Below, piece by piece: positions 42,756 through 51,291 of a stretch of 64,000 bases of DNA. The DNA comes from Henriciella sp. AS95 (lineage in GTDB: Bacteria; Pseudomonadota; Alphaproteobacteria; Caulobacterales; Hyphomonadaceae). The stretch covers positions 3,720,001 to 3,784,000 of the forward strand of contig NZ_JBBMQM010000001.1 of assembly GCF_038900055.1 (NCBI RefSeq), written 5' to 3'. Numbering within the stretch: position 1 is the first letter of the stretch; the number at the start of each line of letters is the position of its first letter. The notes beneath the pieces were generated by a model. It was not told the DNA's origin and searched no databases. It saw only the letters and a program-made list of their open reading frames with translations. The position numbers and the translations under genes are program-made.

Positions 42756-43625
42756 ATGCTCAAATATATCATTGCCCCGCTCGCCGCCCTTGGACTCGTC
42801 AGTTGCGGAGGTCCGTCTTCCTCGACCGACTTCGATTCCTTCTTTCCGTGGGACGCGGATATGGAGGGCCTTCAGTCCACCGAGTCCGGCATCAAATACT
42901 ATGTCGTCAAGGAAGGCCCGGAAGATGGTGCATCGCCCAGCATCGATGATGTGGTGCAGGTCTTCTATGATGGCCGCCTGACTGATGGCACCAAATTCGA
43001 CGGCAATTTCGGCACCGGCCGCCCGGCCATGTTTGGTCTCAAGCAGGTTATTCCCGGCTGGACGCAGGGCCTTCAACTGATGTCAGAGGGCGACGAGTAC
43101 ATCTTCTTCATCCCGAGCGAACTTGGCTATGGCCAGAGCCCGCGCCCCGGCGGCGTCATCAAGCCGGGCGATGACCTGGTCTTCCGGATCGAGCTGATGA
43201 AGGTCTTTCAGCCCAAACCCGCAGATGATGCGGCCTGGGACCGGCTGACGCCTTGGGACTCGTCGAATGAAGACGTCCAGAAAACCGATTCGGGCCTTGA
43301 ATATGTCGTCCTGGAGAGCGGCGACGCAGATGGTACAAGCCCGGCCCCAAATGATACGGTCGTTGTCCTGTATGAAGGCCGCTTCGCTGAGGGCGGAGAA
43401 GTCTTCGACAGCGCGTATCAGCGCGGCGAACCGATCATGTTCGAGACCAATGGCGTCATCCCCGGCTGGCAGGAAGCCCTGTCCATGATGAAACCGGGAG
43501 ACCGCTGGCTGGTCCACATCCCGTCCGACCTTGCCTATGGCGCGAGAGGGGCCGGCAATGCCATTCCACCGAACACCGACCTCGACTTCGAGGTTGAGTT
43601 GATTGATGTGCTGCCAACGGAATAA
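42756..43625 (+). CDS. Lipoprotein with two FKBP-type peptidyl-prolyl isomerase domains (first of a pair)
   Basis: From ATG 42756 (after AGGAG) the 289-residue product has a lipoprotein signal (LKYIIAPLAALGLVSCGG, lipobox LVSC). Two FKBP domains follow. The first (about 55-155) has VVQVFYDGRLTDGTKFD, VIPGWTQGLQLMSEGDEYIF and IPSELGYGQ. The second (about 185-285) has TVVVLYEGRFAEGGEVFDSA, GVIPGWQEALSMMKPGDRWL and IPSDLAYGARGAGNAIPPNT. Both keep the GW and YG positions of active domains. It would act as an outer-membrane-tethered proline isomerase or chaperone. A related gene follows 41 bases later. Confidence 0.92.
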   Translation: MLKYIIAPLAALGLVSCGGPSSSTDFDSFFPWDADMEGLQSTESGIKYYVVKEGPEDGASPSIDDVVQVFYDGRLTDGTKFDGNFGTGRPAMFGLKQVIPGWTQGLQLMSEGDEYIFFIPSELGYGQSPRPGGVIKPGDDLVFRIELMKVFQPKPADDAAWDRLTPWDSSNEDVQKTDSGLEYVVLESGDADGTSPAPNDTVVVLYEGRFAEGGEVFDSAYQRGEPIMFETNGVIPGWQEALSMMKPGDRWLVHIPSDLAYGARGAGNAIPPNTDLDFEVELIDVLPTE

Positions 43626-43666
43626 GCTCTGCGTCCACAAGGCTGAAAGCGTATCGAGGGGGCGGC

Positions 43667-44623
43667 ATGCCAGGTATCATTCGTCAGGTCGGACTAGCCG
43701 CTGTCGTGCTCGCCTTGGCCGGCTGCCAGTCCATGCCGAAAATGCCGGCAATCGGTTCAGCCAAGGCCAGCTGTCATGGCATCAAGCCGGGCTCTGGCCC
43801 GTTCATCCCGCCCTTCCCTTCGGCCTGCCCGGACGTGCAGACCAGCGCGAGTGGGATCCAGTGGATTGAGCTTGTCGCTGGCCCGGAAGGCAAAGGCTCC
43901 CCTGAAGCCGACGCGACGGTCATCGTCGCCTATGAGGGCTATCTTGCGGCCGATGGCACGCGCATTGACAGCTCTTATGCGCGTGGAGAACCGGCGGTCT
44001 TCAATATCGAAGACGTGATCCAGGGCTGGACCGAGACACTGAAGCGTATGAGCACAGGCGATGAGTGGGTCGTGTTCATTCCCTATCAGCTGGCCTATGG
44101 CGCAGCCGGGCGCGGTGATGCCATCCCGCCGCGCAGCGATCTCGTCTTCAAGATCCGCCTGGACGGCTTTCTCAACCCCGATGAGATGGAAGACGCCAAC
44201 TCAAAACCGGCTTCTGCAGGTGCCACAGGGGCGTTCTGGAATGAATTCCTGCCATGGGACGCATCACGCGAAGGCGTCGTTCGTCTGAAATCGGGGCTTT
44301 CATACTTCGTGATCGATGCAGGCGATCAGAGCGCCGGCAAGGTGTACGCCAAGGACACGGTTGCGATCGACTATGAGGCCCGCCTTGAGGATACCGGTGC
44401 TGTCATCGGATCGACCTGGCAACAGGACCAGCCACTGGTCGTCAAAGCCGGCGACATGATCCCCGGATTTGCCCAGATGATAAGCCTGATGAAGCCCGGC
44501 GCCGTCTGGATCGGCCGGGTGCCCTCAGCCATTGGCTACGGCAAGGAAGGCGTTGACGGTATCATTCCGCCCAATGCGGATCTGATCTATCTGGTCAATC
44601 TTATTGCGGTGAATCCCCGTTAG
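43667..44623 (+). CDS. Lipoprotein with two FKBP-like domains (second of a pair)
   Basis: A 318-residue protein with lipoprotein signal (IIRQVGLAAVVLALAGCQS, lipobox LAGC). After a Cys-containing linker (CHGIKPGSGP, SACPD) come two FKBP domains. The first (about 80-175) is canonical: VIVAYEGYLAADGTRIDSSY, VIQGWTETLKRMSTGDEWVV, IPYQLAYGAAGRGDAIPPRS. The second (about 215-315) is more diverged (VIGSTW in place of FDSS, RVPSAIGYGKEG), so it may serve in binding rather than catalysis. Both lipoproteins share repeated stretches such as PWDSS/PWDAS between domains. Tandem duplication from one ancestor is likely. Confidence 0.9.
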   Translation: MPGIIRQVGLAAVVLALAGCQSMPKMPAIGSAKASCHGIKPGSGPFIPPFPSACPDVQTSASGIQWIELVAGPEGKGSPEADATVIVAYEGYLAADGTRIDSSYARGEPAVFNIEDVIQGWTETLKRMSTGDEWVVFIPYQLAYGAAGRGDAIPPRSDLVFKIRLDGFLNPDEMEDANSKPASAGATGAFWNEFLPWDASREGVVRLKSGLSYFVIDAGDQSAGKVYAKDTVAIDYEARLEDTGAVIGSTWQQDQPLVVKAGDMIPGFAQMISLMKPGAVWIGRVPSAIGYGKEGVDGIIPPNADLIYLVNLIAVNPR

Positions 44624-44746
44624 TCATTGCGCTGTCTGAAGCCCGGCAATGACCATTCACGGACAATCACCGCGCCTATCAGGTTCTTGGCGAAACCGGC
44701 CTTGAAGGATGAAGGCTGTGGCCAACAGGACAGAAAATTTGCTTCA

Positions 44747-46189
44747 TCAGTCTGCCAACCGTCTCCGAAGATTTTCGAGGCGAACGTTGAGCCCGGCATT
44801 GTCCGGCGAAAGCTTCGCTGCGATCGTCGCCGCTTCGAGGGCTTCCGCCAGATGACCCTGCCGCTCGGCGGCGAGACTCAAGCCGTGATGGGCCGGGGCA
44901 TGGTCAGCTTTGAGCTCAATCGCGCGCTCGAAGGACCGTTGGGCATCGGCGAACCGCCCATTGCGCACGTATTGCATGCCGAGCTGCGTGACGATGGCCG
45001 GATTGTCCGGTGCGATATGGCTGGCCTGGAGCGCAGCCTGCAGGCCGGCCTCCACATCTCCTGAGGCGGAAAGCGCTTGTGCCAGAGAAATCTGAAAACC
45101 TGCTCTGTCCGGAACCAGCTCGACAGCCCTGCGAATATGCTCAACTGCCTCGTCCGCTCGCTTGTTACGCATAAGGGTGCGGCCCAGCGCAATTCGCAAG
45201 TCTGCATGCTCTGGAAATTGTCCAACGCCGGCCTGGAGGGAAGACAATTCGTTCTGATCATCACCAGCATCGCGACTGAACCGGCTCTCTCTCAAAAATC
45301 CCTCTGGCAGTTTCAAGGCATAGGTTGATCGACCACCTCCGGGCGACTTCGACGCCCAGAAAGATGCCCAGCGCGCTCGAATGTCGTCATATGCCGCTAT
45401 CTGCGACAGGCTGTGATCTGAACAAAATTGAGCATCGAGCGCCGCAAGTGGCAGGCCGCCTTCAAGGTCGAGTGTGTTGCCAGACGTGTCGTTTTCGAAG
45501 TGGCGCTCACCGGGGTCGAGAAAACCATCAATCAAGGCGCCCGTCTCACCAGCATGGCTCGGTGGTTTGAGCTTGAGGGCCGCGGCAGCCTCATCCAGCG
45601 TTCCTCGCCAGTCCTCAATCAAATCATCAAACTCAATCAGATAGCGTGACACATCCCGGCAATTGATTTCCGATTCCAGCATATAGCTCAGCCACAGATG
45701 CATGCCGTGCTGCAGATCCATCCCGTCTCGCGCCTGCAGTGAGGCGGCGACCTCCACAGGGTTCCTTCGGGCCATGAGGGCCATCGGGGTGATGCCCACC
45801 TGCTCGGCACCTCTTAGCCAGATCGGCAGCGTTCGGGACAATCGTGGATCCTTGAGGACGGAAGGCACCGCGTGGCTGGTCTCGGCGTCCAGAAATTCGG
45901 CCGCCTGTTGAATGAACTCGTCAGACTGACTGGACATCAGCCCCTTCAGGTCCACCGGCTTCGGATCGTACCAGAGCCGATCAGCTGCATCGAGGATGCG
46001 CTGGTTCAAGCGCATCATGTCCAAGGGCTCCCAGAACCCCTTACGATTGGCATCATTCGCCGGCAGCAGGTTTTCCGGAAGCGAATATCCGAGCAGGTTC
46101 AGAACTCGCGTAAGAGCAGATGTGCCGGACCGGTGCATTCCGAGCACGAAGATAACCTGACGCGGCTGTTGTGACGGGGTTTCATTCAT
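44747..46189 (-). CDS. Sulfotransferase with C-terminal TPR repeats
   Basis: The 480-residue protein has an N-terminal sulfotransferase domain with the PAPS-binding 5'-phosphosulfate loop VIFVLGMHRSGTSALTRVL (about 12-30), the 3'-phosphate region PMALMARRNPVEVAASLQAR, and then about five TPR units from residue 325 (FPEHADLRIALGRTLMRNK, LVPDRAGFQISLAQALSASG, APDNPAIVTQLGMQYVRNG, KADHAPAHHGLSLAAERQG). It is thought to sulfate a sugar or protein acceptor, with the TPR part for partner binding. The gene follows the 871-residue glycosyltransferase on the same strand with a 57-base gap, placing it in the glycan locus. The substrate is unknown. Confidence 0.88.
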   Translation of the reverse strand: MNETPSQQPRQVIFVLGMHRSGTSALTRVLNLLGYSLPENLLPANDANRKGFWEPLDMMRLNQRILDAADRLWYDPKPVDLKGLMSSQSDEFIQQAAEFLDAETSHAVPSVLKDPRLSRTLPIWLRGAEQVGITPMALMARRNPVEVAASLQARDGMDLQHGMHLWLSYMLESEINCRDVSRYLIEFDDLIEDWRGTLDEAAAALKLKPPSHAGETGALIDGFLDPGERHFENDTSGNTLDLEGGLPLAALDAQFCSDHSLSQIAAYDDIRARWASFWASKSPGGGRSTYALKLPEGFLRESRFSRDAGDDQNELSSLQAGVGQFPEHADLRIALGRTLMRNKRADEAVEHIRRAVELVPDRAGFQISLAQALSASGDVEAGLQAALQASHIAPDNPAIVTQLGMQYVRNGRFADAQRSFERAIELKADHAPAHHGLSLAAERQGHLAEALEAATIAAKLSPDNAGLNVRLENLRRRLAD

Positions 46190-46246
46190 CAGATGTCCAG
46201 CGCCGTACCGCTATCTGCTTCGCACAGAATACCAATTTCTCTCGCC

Positions 46247-48862
46247 CTAGCTACTGCGATGGGTCGATGCGTTGGGCATGGTCTCGCTCGCGCGTTCCTC
46301 AACTTGGGCTCGAAAGTGCATCTTCTGGATGCGCTCAAATTGCTGGTGGACCGTACGGGCGATGGTGCTGACGGCGTACCGGTCCAGCATAAAGGCGCGA
46401 GCGGCTGTTCCCTTCTCAGCGGCCTGTTCCTGATGCTCGAAGACATGGCGCATCAGCTCCGATGCATGGTCAAGATCAGGCTCTGCCCAAACCTGTCCAC
46501 CTGACTCCGGATAATCGCCGGGGCGTACCGGGACCAGCTGGTAGCGAACCGGATAACCGATTTCATCGCCAAGATAATCGCGGTTCCCCGAATAATTTGT
46601 GGCGATGACAGGTTTGCCGAGCTGCATGCACTCGGCGATATTCATTCCGAAACCTTCAGAGCGGTGGAGAGAAATGTAGCAATCACACAGACGCTGCAGG
46701 GCCGCGTAGCGCTCATTGCTGAGTGGCACATCAATGAGAATTATCCGGCGGTCATTCGCGAGTTGGGTAACCAGTTCGCGTCCGTTCTCGCCGTCATCCA
46801 GACCGCCATGCAGCTTCACGACGAGGCGAGCGCCCGACTCAGGGCCAGTGTCCGGAAACGCCTTGCAGAAGGCTTCATAGGCCGCCATCGGGTTCTTGCG
46901 CGAAACGAAGGATTTCAGGTCGAAAGAACACAAGAACAGGAACTGATCATTGGGCAGTCCGAAGCTTGTCCGGCTTTCACCGGAATCGCGTCGGTGAGGA
47001 ATAGGATGCGGGATGACGACAACGGGCTTGTCCGTTTTCTTCTGCACGGCGTTCTGCACGAATTTGGACGGAACCCAGACTTCGTGGACATAATCCAGTG
47101 AGCGAAGCCAGGCTTTCGGGAATTCTGCAAGTTCCCACGCCCAATATCCAATTCTGTATCGCCCGCGCAGCCAGTTCGCCGGAAGACGATCCATTTCGCG
47201 CGGCATCTGGTCGGCATTGATGTGAAATATCAGAGTGTTGAACGGTGACGCCGTCATCTGCGCATTATTGTCGAGCGGCACAGACTCAGAGGCGTGCCCC
47301 GGCGCAATCAGCACATGTCTCGACGTGTCGATATCAGCCGCGGCCACAATGTCGGTCATCCGACGGGCCCCTTCTCCGACGCCGCTCACAGCACTCAAAT
47401 AGCCATAGATGCCTACGCCTGCCGGCAGGCTTGCGTCGAAACTGGTCGGCCCACTCAACTGGGCGCCTTTGGTCCCGTGCCCGGATGCTGTCCGCATCAC
47501 AAACTCGCGGATGTTGACCCGCACATCGTGCGGCAGCTTCCGATACGCGCCCCTGAGCCAGGTGCTACGCTCCATCAACGTATTGGCCAGCCACCTGCGG
47601 GACAGGAATTTCGACGGGCCCTGGTGTCGCTGCTTGTCCAGCACCCCTGTTGCGCGAGCAACCGATGTATAGGCTTCCGGCGGCAGATTATATTCGCTTC
47701 TCGCAGAATGGATGAACCAGCGACAAAAGGCTTCGCGGCCATTGTCATCGGCCAGATGAAAAGAGCGGTGCAGGTCGGGGCGTTCTTTCCAGATCTGGCT
47801 CATCACCCTTGTCACAGGCATTCGGCCGCTTGGGACATCCCGGGCTGGCTCGTCCAGAAAGCTGAAGTTCGGATTGAACAAGTCTTCCCGGCTGCGCGTG
47901 GAACTTGGCTCATTAGCCCCGTAGACGCGGCGCGCGATGTCGGGGACAGGCTGGCCGTTCTCATAGGCGCCAAAGCCATATGGCATCGTGCTGAAAACGT
48001 CGTGACCCTGCTTATCCAGCTGCTCAAGATATTCGTCCAACAGCCCCTTTAGAGGACCAATATCGTCAACGCCAAAGCGGTTCTGGTGTTTGGAAAAGAC
48101 GTTAGGATTTCCCGGCACGACACCGCTAAAATGGAAGAAGTGCAGCGCGTGGCGACCGACTTTCCAGGTCGAGTTTTGCTTCGACACGGGCCGGGAGGCG
48201 AGGTTCCAGTACGCAACATTGTAGCCGGGATGGCGCAGAATATGGACGTCCTCTCCATAGGACGGCGCGAGATCCATAAACTTCTGGTCGACGAACAGAC
48301 CGTTTTCCAGATCGACCCTGCAATCGACAAGCATTCTGCGATGCCACCATTCAAGCAGGGCTCGAGAGGCCGGATAATCGGCAAACGACGCGAAACCAAG
48401 ATTGTACGCGCCTGTGCGCATCAATCGCACATCATCAGGGTCGAAGCTGTCTTCCAGAGGCTGCATCGAATGAGGCGTCAGCACGACCTGACTGCCGGCA
48501 TTGTGCGCCTCGTGCACATGTTTCAGCGGCTTTATGATGTAGAGGTCCGGATCGAGGTACATCACCCGGCCAAACCCACGGTCCATGAAGTGGAGAATTG
48601 CGGCCGGCTTCACAGCCGTATTCAGCTCCATGACCGAATAGCGGAACGCCATGTCCCAGAAGGCCTCAATGCCGAGGTCTTCCGCGTACACAACCTTGCA
48701 GGGCAATGCGTTTTCAATTTCGGGGTCGAGGCGCTCATCAACGAGGACGATGAAAAAATTCTTTGCTGCCGCAGGATCAGCAGCCTGCAACGAGGCGTGC
48801 AGGGTCTTTGCATATGCGAGATAATTCGCCGAGCAGATCGTGAAATAGGCACATTCTGTCAT
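46247..48862 (-). CDS. Large bifunctional glycosyltransferase (GT8/GT-A-like N-terminus, GT4 C-terminus)
   Basis: An 871-residue protein with two transferase parts. The N-terminal half (about 1-300) is GT-A-like: YFTICSANYLAYAKTLHASL, and MYLDPDLYIIKPL with DxD (about 101-112) as in GT8-type proteins. The C-terminal half (about 470-840) is GT-B/GT4: PSKFVQNAVQKKTDKPVVVI, SFDLKSFVSRKNPMAAYEAF, and the catalytic-type CYISLHRSEGFGMNIAECMQ. It probably adds two different sugars in a polymer. Similar fusions occur in alphaproteobacterial cell-surface loci. The sulfotransferase-TPR gene follows it. The middle region (300-470) is not assigned. Confidence 0.85.
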   Translation of the reverse strand: MTECAYFTICSANYLAYAKTLHASLQAADPAAAKNFFIVLVDERLDPEIENALPCKVVYAEDLGIEAFWDMAFRYSVMELNTAVKPAAILHFMDRGFGRVMYLDPDLYIIKPLKHVHEAHNAGSQVVLTPHSMQPLEDSFDPDDVRLMRTGAYNLGFASFADYPASRALLEWWHRRMLVDCRVDLENGLFVDQKFMDLAPSYGEDVHILRHPGYNVAYWNLASRPVSKQNSTWKVGRHALHFFHFSGVVPGNPNVFSKHQNRFGVDDIGPLKGLLDEYLEQLDKQGHDVFSTMPYGFGAYENGQPVPDIARRVYGANEPSSTRSREDLFNPNFSFLDEPARDVPSGRMPVTRVMSQIWKERPDLHRSFHLADDNGREAFCRWFIHSARSEYNLPPEAYTSVARATGVLDKQRHQGPSKFLSRRWLANTLMERSTWLRGAYRKLPHDVRVNIREFVMRTASGHGTKGAQLSGPTSFDASLPAGVGIYGYLSAVSGVGEGARRMTDIVAAADIDTSRHVLIAPGHASESVPLDNNAQMTASPFNTLIFHINADQMPREMDRLPANWLRGRYRIGYWAWELAEFPKAWLRSLDYVHEVWVPSKFVQNAVQKKTDKPVVVIPHPIPHRRDSGESRTSFGLPNDQFLFLCSFDLKSFVSRKNPMAAYEAFCKAFPDTGPESGARLVVKLHGGLDDGENGRELVTQLANDRRIILIDVPLSNERYAALQRLCDCYISLHRSEGFGMNIAECMQLGKPVIATNYSGNRDYLGDEIGYPVRYQLVPVRPGDYPESGGQVWAEPDLDHASELMRHVFEHQEQAAEKGTAARAFMLDRYAVSTIARTVHQQFERIQKMHFRAQVEERASETMPNASTHRSS

Positions 48863-49130
48863 GCGGGTCGAACTCTACCTCGAACAAATGTCTCGTTCTG
48901 CATCGCCATTATCGCCCAATACTGCTCGCTGACACGCGCCTGACTGGGCACACTTGATGAGCAAGCGATAATTTATCCTGTGCAGAAGGTCTATCACCTC
49001 GCGTGCGATCCTGCACCTTTAGTTCGAACTTTGACTGCTTAATACAGCGATCTCAGAAATTTGGTCCGACCGATAACTGGCCCCGCAGATAATCCTGCTC
49101 CCCACACAGCTCAGGCCAGGAATGCTGCTC

Positions 49131-50480
49131 ATGTCCGACTCGACGACCCGCTTAAATCTACCGTATCTTATGCCGAACCAGGCCCAGAAACACGTGACGC
49201 TTAATGAATCGCTGGCGCGGCTCGACGTCCTGGTTCAGGGGTCGGTGATATCAGCGTCCATCGCAACACAGCCGGTTTCGCCGTCAGAGGGCGATCAGTA
49301 CATTTTGCCGCCCGAGGCCAGTGGCGATGCGTGGAGCCTTCACGATACCAACATGATCGCTGCATTTCAGGACGGCGCCTGGCAATTTCTGACACCAGGC
49401 GTCGGCTGGGATTTCCGCATTGTCGATGAGACAACGCGCGCCTGTTTCGACGGTTCGGATTGGGTTCGAGACAATGAGACGTTTCGCGTTTCGCAGCTGG
49501 GCGTGAACACCGTGCCGAATGCGACGAATCGCTTCTGCGTCAAATCTGACGCCGAGCTTCTCAGTCATGACGATCTCACACCTGGGTCGGGCGACGCCCG
49601 GAAGATCATCAACAAGTCTTCATCGGCCCATACAGCCTCGCTGCTTCTACAGACGGACTGGAGCGGGCGCGCAGAGATTGGGCTGGTGGGAGAAGACAAT
49701 CTTGCCCTCAAGGTCAGCGCTGATGGGGCGGGTTTTCTTGATGCCGCACGGTTCAGCGCCAGCACAGGCACGGCCAGTTTTCCGCAGGGCCTGATCCATC
49801 AACTGACTGGCGCCCCGATCCGGTCGCTGCTGCCGATCGCGGGTGGAGACGGAATCTCTTCCATCTATCGTATCAATCCCGACCGGGCCGAGAATCCTCG
49901 CACCTATTCATTATCCGCCGTTTCGGCGAACACGCTGACGCTAACCACGACTGATGCTGACACGATTTTTACGCACTCCAAGATGGCTGGCGTCTCGATG
50001 CTGCGCATCTGGAACGTCAGCAAGTCCCCTGCCGAGCCGGCTTGGGTCACCGCGTCGTCCGCGGCAGATAGCATCGACGTGCTGAATGCGGCATCCGTTG
50101 CGACCTGGACGGCTGGCGAAACCATACAGCTGGGCGATCCGACCTCGCAGACGCCGGGAAACGTCATTGCGATCGACATAAGCCCGATGATGCAGTCGCT
50201 GTTCGGCGCGGTCTTCCCCCAGGCAGGAGTGTCACTCAAGGTCGCGGCATTACCGGGCAGCTCAGGCGAGAGCGCGCTTGAGGTGTCACCCAATGGCGGG
50301 GGCGGAACCTTCATTAGCGTAAGAGGCTATGACGGGGCCCCCTCACCAAGCAGCCAGCTTCTCCTGGCGTGCGATCTGCCTTCGCCCGTATCCGACTCCA
50401 ATCTCGTCTGCCTGCGCGAAACCGCCATAACGGGCGACGTCGGCATCAGCATTGCGACGGTTCTGGGCCTTCTAGTGTAG
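49131..50480 (+). CDS. DUF2793 domain protein
   Basis: A 449-residue protein. The N-terminal 100 residues match DUF2793: RLNLPYLMPNQAQKHVTLNE, ARLDVLVQGSVISAS and a repeat-like GDQYILPPEASGDAWS. DUF2793 genes are usually found in prophages or gene-transfer-agent loci as tail or fibre-like components; here no phage gene is adjacent. The rest (about 150-449) is Ser/Thr/Ala/Gly-rich with predicted beta character, as in fibres or surface proteins. No signal peptide is evident. Its context in the glycan locus suggests a surface or exported role, which is inference. It could also be a phage remnant. Confidence 0.8.
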   Translation: MSDSTTRLNLPYLMPNQAQKHVTLNESLARLDVLVQGSVISASIATQPVSPSEGDQYILPPEASGDAWSLHDTNMIAAFQDGAWQFLTPGVGWDFRIVDETTRACFDGSDWVRDNETFRVSQLGVNTVPNATNRFCVKSDAELLSHDDLTPGSGDARKIINKSSSAHTASLLLQTDWSGRAEIGLVGEDNLALKVSADGAGFLDAARFSASTGTASFPQGLIHQLTGAPIRSLLPIAGGDGISSIYRINPDRAENPRTYSLSAVSANTLTLTTTDADTIFTHSKMAGVSMLRIWNVSKSPAEPAWVTASSAADSIDVLNAASVATWTAGETIQLGDPTSQTPGNVIAIDISPMMQSLFGAVFPQAGVSLKVAALPGSSGESALEVSPNGGGGTFISVRGYDGAPSPSSQLLLACDLPSPVSDSNLVCLRETAITGDVGISIATVLGLLV

Positions 50481-50506
50481 GCAGCATTCTCCAGAGCCCG
50501 GATCAA

Positions 50507-50614
50507 ATGTCGGACCCGCTATTGCATCGCGCGCGCCAATTTACTCAATTGCGCGAGCTGTTTGACCGGCGCCAGCGCACACCGCATCACTTGCCGGGCC
50601 GGGACGCGGATTGA
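50507..50614 (+). CDS. Possible 35-residue ORF
   Basis: An ATG at 50507 opens a frame for a basic peptide (HRARQFTQLRELFDRRQRTP) with no clear ribosome site. It fills most of the gap between the DUF2793 gene and the sulfotransferase at 50635. It may be a chance frame or a remnant of a longer gene. I recognise nothing in it. Confidence 0.2.
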   Translation: MSDPLLHRARQFTQLRELFDRRQRTPHHLPGRDAD

Positions 50615-50634
50615 GCTGTGAAGGAAGGATGTGA

Positions 50635-51255
50635 ATGCCAGTCTTTGTGAAGGACGATAAAAAGATTCTCTATGTCCATGTGCCAAAAACCGGCGGGACC
50701 AACGTTAACATTTCGCTGCGGCGAAGCGGCTTCCGGCACGCCTTGATCCATAAACCGGATGATGTACTCAATGGTCTACGCAGGTGCTCACCTCAACATT
50801 TCCATGCGGAGGTGCTGCGAACGATACTTAAGATCGAATTGTTCGACTATATTTTTGTCACCGTCAGGCATCCCCTAAAACGCATGCTCAGCGAATATCG
50901 GATGAGAAACGGCGACCCGGCGATACAGAGCGCCACACATTTCGATCAGTTCGTAGAGAAGTGTTTTAGATTATACCGTAGCAATCCTTTTAGTTACGAC
51001 AACCACATCCGACCTCAGTCCGAATTCTTGCTGTCCGACGCTGCCGTATTCAAGCAGGAGGATGGATACGACGAGAATTGGGCCGACAAAATAACGCTTG
51101 CACTTGGCGGAGCGGTTCAAGTGAAGGCCAACCCACAAGGCAGAGCTAACAAAACCGTAAAGGGAAAATCATTTGATGTGTCGCCGCAAACGAGGCGTCT
51201 GATCGAGGATTTTTATCAGTCAGATTATGACTTGTTTTCCTATGCAACAGGCTGA
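50635..51255 (+). CDS. Sulfotransferase family 2-like protein, AT-rich
   Basis: A 206-residue putative sulfotransferase with the Sulfotransfer_2 N-terminus ILYVHVPKTGGTNVNISLRR (5'-phosphosulfate loop) and the 3'-phosphate element YIFVTVRHPLKRMLSEYRM. The length is short but complete for the family. Ribosome site AAGGAAGGATG precedes the ATG. The coding sequence is visibly richer in A and T than its neighbours, a sign of recent acquisition. The acceptor is unknown; location in the glycan locus points to a sugar acceptor. Confidence 0.85.
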   Translation: MPVFVKDDKKILYVHVPKTGGTNVNISLRRSGFRHALIHKPDDVLNGLRRCSPQHFHAEVLRTILKIELFDYIFVTVRHPLKRMLSEYRMRNGDPAIQSATHFDQFVEKCFRLYRSNPFSYDNHIRPQSEFLLSDAAVFKQEDGYDENWADKITLALGGAVQVKANPQGRANKTVKGKSFDVSPQTRRLIEDFYQSDYDLFSYATG

Positions 51256-51291
51256 CGACATATGAACCGCCAATAGTCGTTGTTCTCAGTC

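Noticed and set aside
44624-44746. Gap between the second FKBP lipoprotein and the sulfotransferase-TPR gene
   Set aside because: Convergent intergenic stretch; I saw no clear hairpin with a T-run and no ORF with support.
48863-49130. Possible sigma-70 promoter with TTGACT at 49031
   Set aside because: No TATAAT-like element at the right spacing follows, so only a -35-like hexamer is present.
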